A DNA stretch of 64,000 nt. It comes from Trichomonas tenax (taxonomy: Eukaryota; Parabasalia; Trichomonadida; Trichomonadidae). Within the stretch, counting starts at the first letter, position 1. Each line of letters begins with the position of its first letter. The position numbers and the translations under genes were made by a program. The notes beneath the pieces were generated by a model. The model was not told where the DNA came from and did not search any database. It was given only the letters and a program-made list of their open reading frames with translations. The DNA is taken from positions 25,880 through 89,879 of the forward strand of contig JALKBU010000085.1 of assembly GCA_023091735.1 (NCBI GenBank). Reading direction: 5' to 3'. Positions 9,901 to 20,107 of the stretch are shown here, one piece after another.

Positions 9901-10124
9901 AATAAAAAGTCTAAGCTTTACCTTGAAATTTGAAAATTAACCCCAAATGTGTTACGAAAATGCAAGCATAAAAACTCATGCTCAATGAGAGGTTTTTACC
10001 AACCAAATCATTAGGAAAGCATAATAATTGTTTACATATATATCTTGAATGATCGAGCGGGAATAAAGATATTTAAAAAAAACTATCATTTATAAAACAA
10101 ACAAAATGTAATATAAAGCAATTA

Positions 10125-11090
10125 TTATAATAAGTGCTTGAACATGTGTGCATGCTTCGTAAACACGTTATAATTAGGGCGCGACTTAGACACATTGAGA
10201 TCTCTTAGTGATCGAATCAAATCATATGAAAGAATAGAACTTCCAAACTCCTGATCAAAGTAGTTATTAACCGCAACATTTCCTTTGGAATGAGTGTTGA
10301 CGTGATGCTTTTGTAACTCGTACAACCAACAGCTGTCAACTAAATCTCTGACGATTATTAAATCGAGATTTACTTGTTGACAATACAAAAAAACTGCCAT
10401 GAGACACATATTGGTGTGTTGGCCAAAAACTATAACTGTTTTCGCTCCAATTCCAACAAATGATTCAGCAGATTCTTTGAAATTTGATACGAAATAATCT
10501 TGCTCTGATAAGGCGATTGTATGTGTGTATCTATTATCTCTTGTTGGTCCATATCTAGTAAGATCATCGTAGACACATACATCTTCGAATCCCGGAATAT
10601 AATCTTCATGATATGCAGCAGCATGCGCATTGTATTCCTCAAGGACGGGAAGAGCTCCTTTTTCGATAATTTTTAGTGCATTTCTTCTCTGTGAAGATGA
10701 TGGTAAAAAATAATCAACAGTTGATGAAATTGTGGCAACAGGAACATTATACTGTCTCAATCTTTGAAGCATTTCGTTGATTCGTGGTGTAAAAAAGAAT
10801 TCTCTGTCGTTATAATATGTGCACCAATGAGAACGCCACATATCGACGTAAGCTACTGTTTCTGATAGATTAATTTTACGTTTTATGTGGTATGGCGCTG
10901 ATCCGTTGAATTTTTCTGCTTCTATTTCGATTATTAAGTCTTTTGTATTTTCAAAATGCACATATGTTGATTTCTTTTTAACAGGAGGAATATAAATGAG
11001 AAACACTATCCATGTGACAACGAGAATTGATGGTAAAACCAGAAAAACAAAGTCACTTAAATATCGATTAATCGATCGACTATAAATCAT
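10125..11090 (-). CDS. Membrane-anchored isochorismatase-family hydrolase
   Basis: A 321-residue protein with one N-terminal membrane segment (about residues 13-34, LSDFVFLVLPSILVVTWIVF) followed by an alpha/beta cysteine-hydrolase domain. Seen in order are the first-strand acid YVDMW with a nearby SHWC, a long insert, and the active-site region VIVFGQHTNMCLM, where the Cys is the expected nucleophile. Then comes IIVRDLVDS, matching the subfamily pattern of G-x-HTNMC followed by RDLxD. The usual catalytic lysine is not obvious by eye. The protein is probably lumenal or external after a signal anchor; the substrate is unknown. Isochorismatase-family proteins act on amides or related bonds, as in nicotinamidases. 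The ATG at 11090 opens directly into the membrane segment. Confidence 0.75.
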   Translation of the reverse strand: MIYSRSINRYLSDFVFLVLPSILVVTWIVFLIYIPPVKKKSTYVHFENTKDLIIEIEAEKFNGSAPYHIKRKINLSETVAYVDMWRSHWCTYYNDREFFFTPRINEMLQRLRQYNVPVATISSTVDYFLPSSSQRRNALKIIEKGALPVLEEYNAHAAAYHEDYIPGFEDVCVYDDLTRYGPTRDNRYTHTIALSEQDYFVSNFKESAESFVGIGAKTVIVFGQHTNMCLMAVFLYCQQVNLDLIIVRDLVDSCWLYELQKHHVNTHSKGNVAVNNYFDQEFGSSILSYDLIRSLRDLNVSKSRPNYNVFTKHAHMFKHLL

Positions 11091-12295
11091 TAATAAAATG
11101 AAGTTAAATTTATATTGTTTTGCTCACACTGGTTATTACCCTAATAGAGAATATGAAATATCATCTTTTCAACACATGAAAGAATCTTTTGCAATTTTTT
11201 CAGCCATTTATTGAATATTTTCTTCATGAGGCGCCGGATTTTTTCCTATCGTCGCGAAAAGTCAATTTTTTACAATAGAGAACCTTAAAGGAAAAATGAT
11301 CAAAATTATCGGAAAAAGTTTGTGTTATGGTTTGATGAATGCAACTACCTTATAGCCATACTGATAGAGCACAGCATATTTGAATATGAGTATCAATTGT
11401 ATATTTTTATTATGATTATTGAAGAATATCTAGCTAGAATCTTGTGATTTGAATGTATAAATAGGTAATAAGCTAGCTTATAAATGTTGCTATTGTTATT
11501 CACTGTGTTCTTCATTAACAAATCAAGTCGAGTTTAATGAGAATTATCAAATGATTGCGAAGAAGATATATTGAGATCCTGAATAGTATATAATTGTATG
11601 CATCATATTTATAAACATAATCAAAAGAGATAGATGAATTTAAAACAAGTGAGAAGGATATAAATTATTTATTGAATCATTTTTTAATAAAATGCAAATA
11701 GAATTAGTATATTATATATGAGTATATGTGGATGTGATGCATAGTCTAGGAATTGGATGAAATTTCATATGCTTTAAGTGATTTGATTGAAGTCTAGAAT
11801 CTAAAGCTGTGATATGACTTGATTTAACATATAATCATTATTTCTATATCCTGTATGTTCGTATTGTGCTTGTGTTGTATTTCTAAACGCTCGATATTCA
11901 AATAAAAATTAAACTTTTTATATAAAATGTCAAGAAGAATGAGAACATTAAACTGAATCTACAGGCCTAAACCTATGTTTAATTAGATTTTGATTAGGTA
12001 ACAATACATATTATCATAGTGATGCACGTGATAATATAATACTTGATACATAGAACACCTTTCTGCATCGAATGCAACGTCATCAATGTTTCGGATATAA
12101 ATTAGCATTATGTCAATTTCTCACGACATGGAAGTGTCTGTGTGCTTTTTACACTTAATAACTATTTGCTTTGTACATTCATTGGTGATATTGCGCTATT
12201 ATATGTATTCTGCACACTTTAAAAAGTTAATCTGGAAAATCAATCTTTAAAAATAAGTAAAAAAACAGCTACACTTCAATTCAAGTGGTTAACTT
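11091..12295. other. Gene-free AT-rich stretch
   Basis: About 1.2 kb with no frame longer than 60 codons and no recognised RNA gene. The sequence is AT-rich and without obvious tandem repeats. It lies at the edge of the mobile-element debris that begins at 12.3 kb. Confidence 0.5.
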
Positions 12296-12463
12296 ATGTA
12301 TTCCCGCGGAAAGACTGGATCTAAATCTAGTGATTCCGCTAAAATCCAACAGAATGAAGAAAAAGTAATGTTTTTTATGAAAACGTTGTTTACAGTAGCT
12401 CAGCTGCAAGTGCATTTGGATCTGAATCAAGAAAATGCTATAAAATTGATTCATAATACTTGA
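12296..12463 (+). CDS. Small open frame beside a Maverick relic
   Basis: A 55-codon frame with its own ATG, starting MYSRGKTGSKSSDSAKIQQ and continuing with an amphipathic segment (FTVAQLQVHLDLNQENAIKL) to a TGA. The N-terminus is Ser/Lys-rich like many trichomonad regulatory proteins. Its stop is three bases from where the polymerase relic on the other strand ends, so it may be the front of a gene cut by insertion of mobile DNA. No family is recognised and expression is unknown. Confidence 0.3.
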   Translation: MYSRGKTGSKSSDSAKIQQNEEKVMFFMKTLFTVAQLQVHLDLNQENAIKLIHNT

Positions 12464-12465
12464 AA

Positions 12466-13035
12466 TTAATCCATAAATACTGCATCATAGTCAGTCAATA
12501 CTTTATTTTATTTCCATTTTTTATTAAATGCACACATGCACCGACCACCATGCACTGCTTTTTTGAACATTACCGCTATATTCATATAAATTCCCATTTG
12601 GTAAATAAACGTTTTGCCTGAATACTTCATTAGCGAGGGATGAAATACTCGCATAATCCATCGGATTTAAAAAGCATGACTAAATTTACTGAATCCTTGA
12701 CGTAATATAATTACATCCTGCATGCAATAAAATTCGGCATCTTTATACATGTCGAACTCATTTGCACCTAACTTGCAACTGATAGCATCAATGTTTTCAT
12801 TAAATAATTTCACCTCTTTTTCATCCCATTTTTTATCCTCATCTTTTCCAAATTTACTAATAACACCCACGTTTCCCCTTAATCGTTCCAGTGTATAGTA
12901 TTTATATGGGAGTATTTCCTTCTTTATATCCTTTAAATCATACATGGCAGGAAGTGCTGACGGTTTACAATTAAGAATTGGCAATGTATCCCTAAAAGTC
13001 AATTTTTTACCTTCATATTCCATCATTGCGTTCAT
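12466..13035 (-). pseudogene. Maverick/Polinton-type DNA polymerase B relic
   Basis: A broken piece of a protein-primed family B DNA polymerase. The open part (13035 to 12667) carries GKKLTFRDTLPIL and DLKDIKKEILPYKYYT, then EFYCMQDVIILRQGF, which matches exonuclease motif III (YxxxD). After a frameshift near 12670 it continues with NPMDYASISSLANEVF. After another shift it reads KAVHGGRCMCAFN and, past an in-frame TAA, LTDYDAVFMD, which corresponds to polymerase motif A (D-x-D-A-V). The N-terminus and everything after motif A are missing. Mavericks are giant virus-like transposons known to be very abundant in Trichomonas. This is a dead fragment, cut at 13035 where a plus-strand relic begins. 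Confidence 0.7.
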
Positions 13036-13040
13036 AACTT

Positions 13041-13430
13041 TTGTTCCTTTCTAGAAATATTGGATTTGCTGTTTATGATATATTATCAGATAAACTCGAA
13101 TTTGGATTATTGGATATAGATAAAGATATGGATGTTGTTTTAAATTGTATACTTAAAGTTCATGAATTTATATCAGATATATTTAATAAGTATAATAATA
13201 TTAATGCCGCTATTATAGAAAGACAAGTTAATAATAATACTGTGGCTATGGAATTGATGTATTTTTTTGTATCATGTATTTATAATTATTGTAATAGTAT
13301 TATTTTATTTGATCCAAAACAAAAGTTCTCCAAACTTAGCATCAATTATACTACAACGAATAAACAACATCAGAAACTATCAACAAATATAATACGAAAC
13401 TATATATCTAAATATATTCAAATAAATTAG
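13041..13430 (+). pseudogene. Possible Holliday-junction resolvase relic (RuvC/A22-like)
   Basis: A 129-codon frame beginning at a non-ATG codon and reading RNIGFAVYDI, a weak match to the first strand of RuvC-fold resolvases. It continues with a long helix and IIERQVNNNTVAMELMYFF, resembling the second acidic strand (I-I-E-x-Q) and following helix of A22-type resolvases, and then CNSIILFDPKQKF. The first catalytic Asp that should precede RNIG is missing because the frame begins there. The C-terminal acidic residues also are not evident, so the fragment looks dead. It lies head-to-head with the polymerase relic, five bases away. It is AT-rich, unlike cellular genes nearby. Identification is tentative. 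Confidence 0.45.
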
Positions 13431-13491
13431 ATGAATTTAATTCTTATAAGAAATTAGATGATATATGTTATAAAGAAGTAAATTTCAAAAG

Positions 13492-13531
13492 AATTGGTTG
13501 GTTTTTGCCGCTAGGTAAAAACCAACCAATT
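13492..13531. repeat. Perfect 15-bp hairpin
   Basis: AATTGGTTGGTTTTT at 13492-13506 is followed by a 10-base loop and its exact reverse complement at 13517-13531. Flanking bases give a weaker outer stem (AAAGAAGT on the left, ACTTCTTT on the right). It lies 60 bases after the possible resolvase relic. It may be a transposon-end remnant or a structured RNA or terminator. Confidence 0.6.
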
Positions 13532-13846
13532 GTTTATAACTAACTTCTTTATTTTTCACGAAATAATTCAAAGAGTCGAAAATGTACAGCCACCTCGTTT
13601 CTGAAATGTCTGATACTGATAGCTGTAATAGCTTTCTAATTTTGAACTTTCTGAATGCGATCATGATCTCTCGCAGCTCTTGAAAAAGATTGTAAAATGT
13701 TCCGCGAGAAATGTATGCCTTTTAAAAAGTAAGATTCAGAATATGACAGCAGCAACGTATATATAAGGTTTCTAAGCCCGGATATAAGGCACCTTCTTCA
13801 TTCCAATGATTTAGGGCCTTAACTTGGGCTGGGAGACCATCACCAG

Positions 13847-14368
13847 CTACCCCACTAAGCTCAGTGTGGATTGGATTGAGCCCATCGAACCGGCTTTATA
13901 ATCATCAGTTTGCCATCCCTCCGAAATATAAGAATCATAGTATATGTGCCTTCCGTTATCTGAAGCATTATAGAGGATGGCAAACATACCATGGCGTGAA
14001 CCACGTGTCCCGCCGTCAATGCAAAGAGTAAAGTTTTGTTTGGATTGAATGTATTTTTGCACATTAATTGCAGCTTCGTTTCCCATTGAAATGATATACT
14101 TTCTGAGTTTAGCAGGATATAGTTTTATCTCTTGAATCTGGTAGTTTGTGATAGTAAACTATTTTTAAAGTTCTTCTGCCGTGAGTTCTCTAATTCTGTT
14201 GATGAATAGCCTGCCCTCCGTGGAACACATCTTGTAAAATGGTATGTCTAAGCGACAAGTGAAATAGGCAATAGTTTTTAAAATTGCCTCTTGCTCCGGA
14301 TTTTCATACTGTACAGTTTCAACGTAGGGATCACCGTCGATAAGGCAATCTGGAATGATTTGAAACAT
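13847..14368 (-). pseudogene. Transposase-like fragment, RNase H fold suspected
   Basis: Two minus-strand open pieces in the same frame (14368 to 14165, then 14086 to 13847) are separated only by a TAA and a TAG and by readable codons such as ITNYQIQEIKLYPAKLRKYI. The second piece contains FTLCIDGGTRGSRHG, then FAILYNASDNGRHIYYDSYI. This resembles the first acidic strand and following strands of an RNase H-like transposase, as in hAT elements. The rest of such a transposase is absent. It sits beside Maverick relics, in line with mobile-element debris. Family assignment is weak. Confidence 0.35.
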
Positions 14369-15297
14369 TAATTTTATTAAAAAATGAGTTCTGATGATGA
14401 ATTGGGAAAGTTAAAAGGTATAGAGTCAGAAAAATAAACTTAGTTTTTTATAAATTTTTATTGGTATATGTGGGACATAACCATATATGTTGAGATATTA
14501 ATGATTTTCAATCATTTTTCAATGATTTCCTCATGAAATTGCTCAAAAATCGTGAATGTCTAACTTATCATCCATTTCTTTAGTTTTCGAAGAGGCACTT
14601 ATGTCAAAATTGATGAGTTTTCATTAATTTTTATGTGATTTCTCTTTGAAAACGTGAGGAAATTGATGATTTTATTTTTTTTCGCGGTTGCACCCAAATA
14701 TAACTACAATCATGAGGAAAATACAATTTTAAATTTTTTTCTCGTTGTTTTGTTCGTTTGATGAACTTTCCTATTTAGAATGTCATTGATTCAGGAATGA
14801 TATTATCTTATTGGCAGCAAATGCATCTATTCAATAATGACTAAAATAATTCTTAAAAACAAACATAATGCACATGAAATAATGAATTTAGTTCAACTTT
14901 ATTAAAGAGTTACTTTGAGTTGTTTCATTAGATGTAACTGTGCAATTACTAATTCTATTATATGTAATCACTTTCAATATTGTGTATCTTAATATGTTCA
15001 TAGAATTGTTCTCTAATCTCAAGAAATTAGCACAAATTTAACAGATTTTTTCCTAGTATATGACTATGAAAATGTTGATCTAGACAATAGAATTTCCATA
15101 AATAGTAGTAATAAATATTTGGAGATATTATGAATAAATATATTTTGTTGGTGAAGATGTCGAAAATATGACCAAATTTTTGGTATTTTGGTCCGAAACT
15201 AAGTCTGTTTGGATTTATTCTTTATGAAGAAAATAAATATGCAATAAAATCACAAGGAGGTGAAAAGTTGTCATATTTTTTAACTCTCCACTAAAAA
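14369..15297. other. Gene-free AT-rich stretch
   Basis: About 930 bases with no open frame of note. It includes short palindromic AT-rich bits such as AATGATTTTCAATCATT near 14501-14517. The promoter of the RRM gene at 15298 should be at its right end; no ACATG element is seen there. Confidence 0.5.
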
Positions 15298-16185
15298 ATG
15301 TTGAACTCAACAATGGTCAATTTTGACGTTAAAACTGACTTCACAACCAACTACGCCGAGGAGCTGGACAAAGACATCGGTCCATTCTGCAAGTATATCA
15401 TCATTTATCAAAATTATATGAACCAAAAGCGCGGTTTTGAGCTCCAAAACTTCGTTGAAGATACTTTAAGGGTCGAAGTTGATGACATTATTTTATTTAA
15501 GCGCCCAGATGGCACAAAATTCGGTATTGCTGGAATCGTTTTCACAAACGATGTTCCAATTTCGTCATTGGAGCTCTTGGATAAAGATAAAATCACACAG
15601 ATTCGCGCTTTTAAGACAAGATCCGAATTTGAAACTTTTATGAAAATTCACTCTCTTCAACGCTTAGATTTCATCCAATACAAATCCAACAAGGGACCTC
15701 TTGTTTACATCGCTAATTTCCCAGGCTCAGCTGATGAATTGAAAGAACATTTGAAGATATTCGGTTCTTTAAGTCTTGTAAGAGAAGCCCGTGGAAGAAA
15801 CACTTCATACCATATCGCATACTTCGACCAAGAAGCTTCAGCCGCTCTTGCAGTCAAATCATTTGATAATCTTAAAATCAAACATAATATACTCAGAGTG
15901 AGAGCTTTCTATCCAAACGCATATCGTAATTGCGTTGCTGTCCGTGGTGCACCAAACCGTACAACAGTTTACGATGAATGTGGAAAATTCGGAAATATTA
16001 AATCAATTGTTGATGTTCAAGATGGCAAGGACATAACATATTTGGTTGAAATGGACTCAGAAGAGTGGAACAAAGCTTGCTGCATGATCCTTAATAACAT
16101 GGTAGTTAATGGATCACATTTACAAACATTCTTTGTTGACAAGGAACTGTTCTTAGAGTCCAGAAATCCAAAGAATTTCAGATAA
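15298..16185 (+). CDS. Divergent RRM-type RNA-binding protein
   Basis: A 295-residue protein that appears to consist of three degenerate RNA recognition motifs. The middle one (about residues 135-210) has LVYIANFPGSADELKEHLKI as its RNP2-like strand and helix, SYHIAYFDQEASAALAV as the RNP1-like strand and second helix, and ILRVRAF as the last strand. The flanking domains (about 33-110 and 212-285) have the same strand-helix-strand rhythm, for example CVAVRGAP and TYLVEMDSEEWNKACCMI. Aromatic RNP residues are mostly lost, so RNA binding may be weak. No other domain is visible. It may be an mRNA or splicing factor, but no specific orthologue is recognised. Codons in its 5' half are GC-rich, suggesting decent expression. 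Confidence 0.65.
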   Translation: MLNSTMVNFDVKTDFTTNYAEELDKDIGPFCKYIIIYQNYMNQKRGFELQNFVEDTLRVEVDDIILFKRPDGTKFGIAGIVFTNDVPISSLELLDKDKITQIRAFKTRSEFETFMKIHSLQRLDFIQYKSNKGPLVYIANFPGSADELKEHLKIFGSLSLVREARGRNTSYHIAYFDQEASAALAVKSFDNLKIKHNILRVRAFYPNAYRNCVAVRGAPNRTTVYDECGKFGNIKSIVDVQDGKDITYLVEMDSEEWNKACCMILNNMVVNGSHLQTFFVDKELFLESRNPKNFR

Positions 16186-16264
16186 ATGCATAATATATAC
16201 AAGATTCGTTGTCATATAATACTAAATAAATGATCTTTTATAATATGCAATAATAGGTGTTTTT

Positions 16265-17371
16265 ATGGTTTTGATGAAGATTTTTTGTCATTTTATGAAT
16301 AAGAAAAAGATTCAACGCGGATTCAGAATTTCACAAAAACAAATTCAGATAATTTGTGCTGTTGTAGCGTGTTTCTTTGTTGTCACATTATACAATTCCA
16401 GAGGAAAAACTAATAAAGAACTCGATTTCGAAGATCCATTTAATATAAAAACGCGAATATCAAAGGTAACATCGAATCCGTCACCTCCTCGACACGCCAA
16501 TGATCTATCTTCAATATACATCGCGATTTTTGATGATGCTTACGAAGAAAAACCATATCATTCGATTATGTTTGACCAATGGGTTTCGAAATTGCGAGAA
16601 GAATCATTCGTGGATGGAATTGAAATGTACTCTCTTGCGAAATGGAGCAGTTCAAATTGCAATTTATCAACAATTGTCGTTAAAAATCCACCAAAATTCA
16701 TGTCTGATCCCAGATCTTGGCAATTATACCAAATTCTCGTGAACTTTCTCGCGAGGTCTGACAGCGGATGGCTATTTTTGGTCGGTGACGCTGCATATAT
16801 CCATTTAGATAATTTCAACAGATTTATTGTCCACGAAGTACTCTCACACTATAACCCCGACTCTATAACTTTCAAAGGTTCGTGTGTTGAACCAAGATAT
16901 TTCTTCCAAGAATTACAAATTTCATCAGGTGTCCTTATTTCGAGATCTGTCGTCGAAAAAATCACAGCACTCGACGAGTTTTGGAATTCCACGTTTGAGA
17001 TGCAGATGGACCCCGATGAAGCGCTCGGACACTCATTCTGTCAATTAAATGCTTGTGCTGATCTCGGCGTGAAAGAAGGATTCATTGGTGATATGTTTAA
17101 AGACAAAGATGACTTCGAAGCATTGTTGAATGGAAGAGATGGCCATATTCCCGGCTGTGCTATATCAGAACAACTCGCACATCCTCCACCAGGAATCGCA
17201 GGAAACTGTGTGAAGTTTGCTTGGAAGTTTGCGAATATCATTTCATGGGCAGGAGGTGGAAAACGCAATAAGTTTGAGTTCCTTAACAACGCTGAAAGGA
17301 TGGTCAGCAGTATCAAGAATGAGTATGGTATTGTTTGGGAGAAAACAAATCCAAAATTATGCAGGTTTTAA
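16265..17371 (+). CDS. Fringe-like GT31 family type II membrane protein
   Basis: A 368-residue protein with a short cytosolic basic N-terminus, a signal anchor at about residues 27-44 (IQIICAVVACFFVVTLY) and a lumenal domain. The lumenal part has the order seen in fringe/GT31 glycosyltransferases. First comes WLFLVGDAAYIHLDN, at the place of the metal-binding Asp triad and following helix. SSGVLISRSVVEKI follows, at the place of the acceptor-site GAG strand, and then MDPDEALGHSFCQL, at the place of the conserved acidic pair before the late helix. The triad is degenerate (GDA instead of DDD or DxD), so catalysis is uncertain. It would sit in the Golgi and modify surface glycans if active. Two paired cysteines near the C-terminus suggest disulfides. 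Confidence 0.6.
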   Translation: MVLMKIFCHFMNKKKIQRGFRISQKQIQIICAVVACFFVVTLYNSRGKTNKELDFEDPFNIKTRISKVTSNPSPPRHANDLSSIYIAIFDDAYEEKPYHSIMFDQWVSKLREESFVDGIEMYSLAKWSSSNCNLSTIVVKNPPKFMSDPRSWQLYQILVNFLARSDSGWLFLVGDAAYIHLDNFNRFIVHEVLSHYNPDSITFKGSCVEPRYFFQELQISSGVLISRSVVEKITALDEFWNSTFEMQMDPDEALGHSFCQLNACADLGVKEGFIGDMFKDKDDFEALLNGRDGHIPGCAISEQLAHPPPGIAGNCVKFAWKFANIISWAGGGKRNKFEFLNNAERMVSSIKNEYGIVWEKTNPKLCRF

Positions 17372-17876
17372 TTTATCAAATGATACGATACCTTTCCTTT
17401 AAAATTGAACTCCATTTGGCTATGTCAAATTGTTTGTAGAAACAAGTTTAGCCAAAACATTATCATTCATTGATAATCAAAACTGAAATTTATAAATTTG
17501 TTGAATAAAGCTGTATTTGTTATATCAAACAGAAGTGGCAAGTCTTTTCCTTTTCTAGTTCAAAGAATAAGAAAGATATATTAAATAATAAATTGAACAT
17601 TTTAATATGATGGTCAAAAAAGAAAATTAAAATATACAAATGAAACAATACTAATTTCCCAAACTTTTGATTTATAAAGTTTTGTTATTAATCATAAGGA
17701 TATAGACAAGAACAAATTTGTAAATAAATATTATAAATATTTCAATATCTGGAAAAGTCTGTTTTCGAGATTTATTAGGGCAATCGGTTTTAAAACATGG
17801 AGGAGATTTAGAATATAAAGAAATCGACAAAATACAGAAAGAAAAAGAAAGGACGATAAAAATTGTGCAGCCAATA
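17372..17876. other. Intergenic spacer
   Basis: About 505 bases, AT-rich, with no gene. A frame on the minus strand at 17672-17944 is low-complexity and overlaps the NAA15 start. GGACGATAAAAATTG at 17852-17866, just before the NAA15 ATG, contains an ACGAT like those before uL14 and RBM28-like genes. Confidence 0.5.
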
Positions 17877-20054
17877 ATGTCAAGGAAGAGCGAAACAAAA
17901 CTTATTGCGGATCTCAGAAAGTGCCAAGAGCACCGCGAATTCAATCAGGGCCTCAAACACGCTGAGTCTCTCTGCAGGACGAACCCTAAATGCGCTGAAG
18001 CTTTGGCTTATAAAGCGTATTTCACCTTTATGAAAGACAAATCAAAGAAAGACGACTGCATCGCGATGGCTAAGCAGGCAAACAGGCTCGACATGAAATC
18101 TGCTGAGACCTGGAAAGTTGGCGGAATGTTATATCGCGAAATGAACGATTTTGTTCAATATTTACAGTGCTACAGACTCTCCTACAAGATGAATCAGACC
18201 GATCCAACTGTTCTCAGCGAAATCTGCAATCTTCTGTTTTTCTTCGGAAATTACGACGAATTCCTCACATCTACACGCACTCTGCTCTCCACAACATCTA
18301 CAGTGTGGATTGTCATGCGTTATGCTTTGGCACTTTGGTTTACAGGAAATTATGAAAATGCGAACGAATTTGTTAACGTCTACGAAAATGGTTTGGCACC
18401 ACCAAAGGGTGATGAAGATGCTGTGTTCAGATCCGAATTCAGCATTTTCCGCTTAATGATTTTTCTCAAACTCGAAAAATACACAGATGCATTGGGTTAC
18501 ATCGAGAAGAACTCAATCTATATCCGCGACTCTGTCCGTTTGAACGAAATTAAGTACAAGTGCTACAGCGCATTAAGCGAAAATGATAAAGCAATGGAAA
18601 TTCTCAACGAGCTCATCAAATACTACCCAGAAAACGGCGATTACTTCGATATTCTCGAACAGGTCGTTCCAAAGGACCAAATTATCAATAAGCTTCTCGA
18701 GATCAAAGATTCAGCTTCTTCTAAGTACGCTTGGATCCGTGCACTCGAGCTTATGGACGTCTCTGATGCCCTCTACGAACCGCTTCTCCGCAAATTCCTT
18801 GAGCCACTCCTTATCAAGGCTTCACCAGCTGCATACATTTCTCTCAAGGATCTCTCTGAACCAGGCATTGATTTGTGCTTCAAGATCGCAGACGAGCTTT
18901 CTGTTCCAATGAACGCCATTCCAATGGTCAAGCTCTTCAAGGCACACATCTACTACAGACGCGGAGACCTTGAAAAGGCTCTCAAGGAGATCGATGAAGG
19001 TCTCGAACACGCAACAACAGCTATCGAGCTTCTCCAGTGGCGTGTCAAGTTCCTCAAAGGCCATGGCAGGATAAAGGAGGCTCTCAGGTACAGCAGGAAG
19101 TTCGCAAACGCTGATCCAGCCGACAGAGCAGCAAACTTACTCTTCTGCCAGTGCTTGCTTCTCAACGGCCTGACAAAAGTCTCTCAGGAGAAGGCAACAA
19201 TTTTCGCTGGCACAGAGAATGGCCGCCCACTTCTTTTCGAGACACAGTTCAGCACATACTACCTCCGCGCCGGCCTTGCTTTCCTCCGCAAGGGCGACAT
19301 CGCCAAGGCCAAGGAGATGTACGACGGCATCTTCAGGCACTTCGACGAGTACAGGAAGGGTGAGTACAACTACATCGGATGGGCATCAAAGAAGCCACGC
19401 GCTCTCATCGAGCTCCAGGACATGCTCAACAACATGGAGAAGGAGTACTTGTTCTACGAGGCTGCTAACTTCTCATTGAGACTCGCTCTCTTCGAGAACC
19501 GCTCTCAGCAATCCATGCCTCAGACACTTCAGTCAATGAAGTCACTCAACCCAGAGACACTCGCTCTCTGCGCTCACGTCTTCGCTGAGAACAAGTTACA
19601 TCTTCCAGCTGCAAGGTGCTGGGCCAAGATTGGTGAGTCTCCATTCAGATATCTCGCTCTCCCAGCTCTTAAGAAGCTCAAAGAAACACCAGCTGAGAAC
19701 CCACTCATTCTCGAAGTCTTTATCGAGTTCTTCGACGATTCTAAGCTCGCTGAACCCAAGACAGCCGACGAACTCTTCGCTTCTGCTGAAGGTAAGAGCA
19801 TTGCCGGCGATGCTGCTGGTGCTAAGAACGACTTATTGACTGCCATTTCTCTTGGTGGACAAAAGTATAAGAAGATCCTTAGACTCCACACAATTGTTAA
19901 AACATTCTTCAAAGAGCCACAGGACGCACTCAATAAGTTCCAGGAAGTTTATCCAACATTCGAGTTCGATCTCATGGATGAAGAAAAATATATAGAGCAA
20001 TACTCCCAGGAAGCAAAGGCTGCAAGACGCAAACAGAACAAGGAAGAAGAGTAA
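17877..20054 (+). CDS. NAA15: N-terminal acetyltransferase NatA auxiliary subunit
   Basis: A 725-residue TPR solenoid that scaffolds the NAA10 catalytic subunit and docks NatA on the ribosome, where it acetylates nascent N-termini. The N-terminal signature matches the family: LRKCQEHREFNQGLKHAES, NPKCAEALAYKAYF, then DMKSAETWKVGGMLYR, and YLQCYRLSYKMNQTDPTVL. TPR-like repeats continue to about residue 560, with AHIYYRRGDLEKALKEIDEG near residue 365 and FLRKGDIAKAKEMYDGI near residue 470. A charged C-terminus ends in KQNKEEE. Human NAA15 is 866 residues, so this one is somewhat short. The ATG at 17877 is preferred over the in-frame GTG at 17865. Codon usage shifts from AT-leaning at the start to strongly C/G-ending after about 18.7 kb. 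NAA10 is not in the window. Confidence 0.9.
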   Translation: MSRKSETKLIADLRKCQEHREFNQGLKHAESLCRTNPKCAEALAYKAYFTFMKDKSKKDDCIAMAKQANRLDMKSAETWKVGGMLYREMNDFVQYLQCYRLSYKMNQTDPTVLSEICNLLFFFGNYDEFLTSTRTLLSTTSTVWIVMRYALALWFTGNYENANEFVNVYENGLAPPKGDEDAVFRSEFSIFRLMIFLKLEKYTDALGYIEKNSIYIRDSVRLNEIKYKCYSALSENDKAMEILNELIKYYPENGDYFDILEQVVPKDQIINKLLEIKDSASSKYAWIRALELMDVSDALYEPLLRKFLEPLLIKASPAAYISLKDLSEPGIDLCFKIADELSVPMNAIPMVKLFKAHIYYRRGDLEKALKEIDEGLEHATTAIELLQWRVKFLKGHGRIKEALRYSRKFANADPADRAANLLFCQCLLLNGLTKVSQEKATIFAGTENGRPLLFETQFSTYYLRAGLAFLRKGDIAKAKEMYDGIFRHFDEYRKGEYNYIGWASKKPRALIELQDMLNNMEKEYLFYEAANFSLRLALFENRSQQSMPQTLQSMKSLNPETLALCAHVFAENKLHLPAARCWAKIGESPFRYLALPALKKLKETPAENPLILEVFIEFFDDSKLAEPKTADELFASAEGKSIAGDAAGAKNDLLTAISLGGQKYKKILRLHTIVKTFFKEPQDALNKFQEVYPTFEFDLMDEEKYIEQYSQEAKAARRKQNKEEE

Positions 20055-20107
20055 TATTTTTATGAATAATAATAAAATTTGTCAACATTCTTTTTTTAAT
20101 TAATAAT

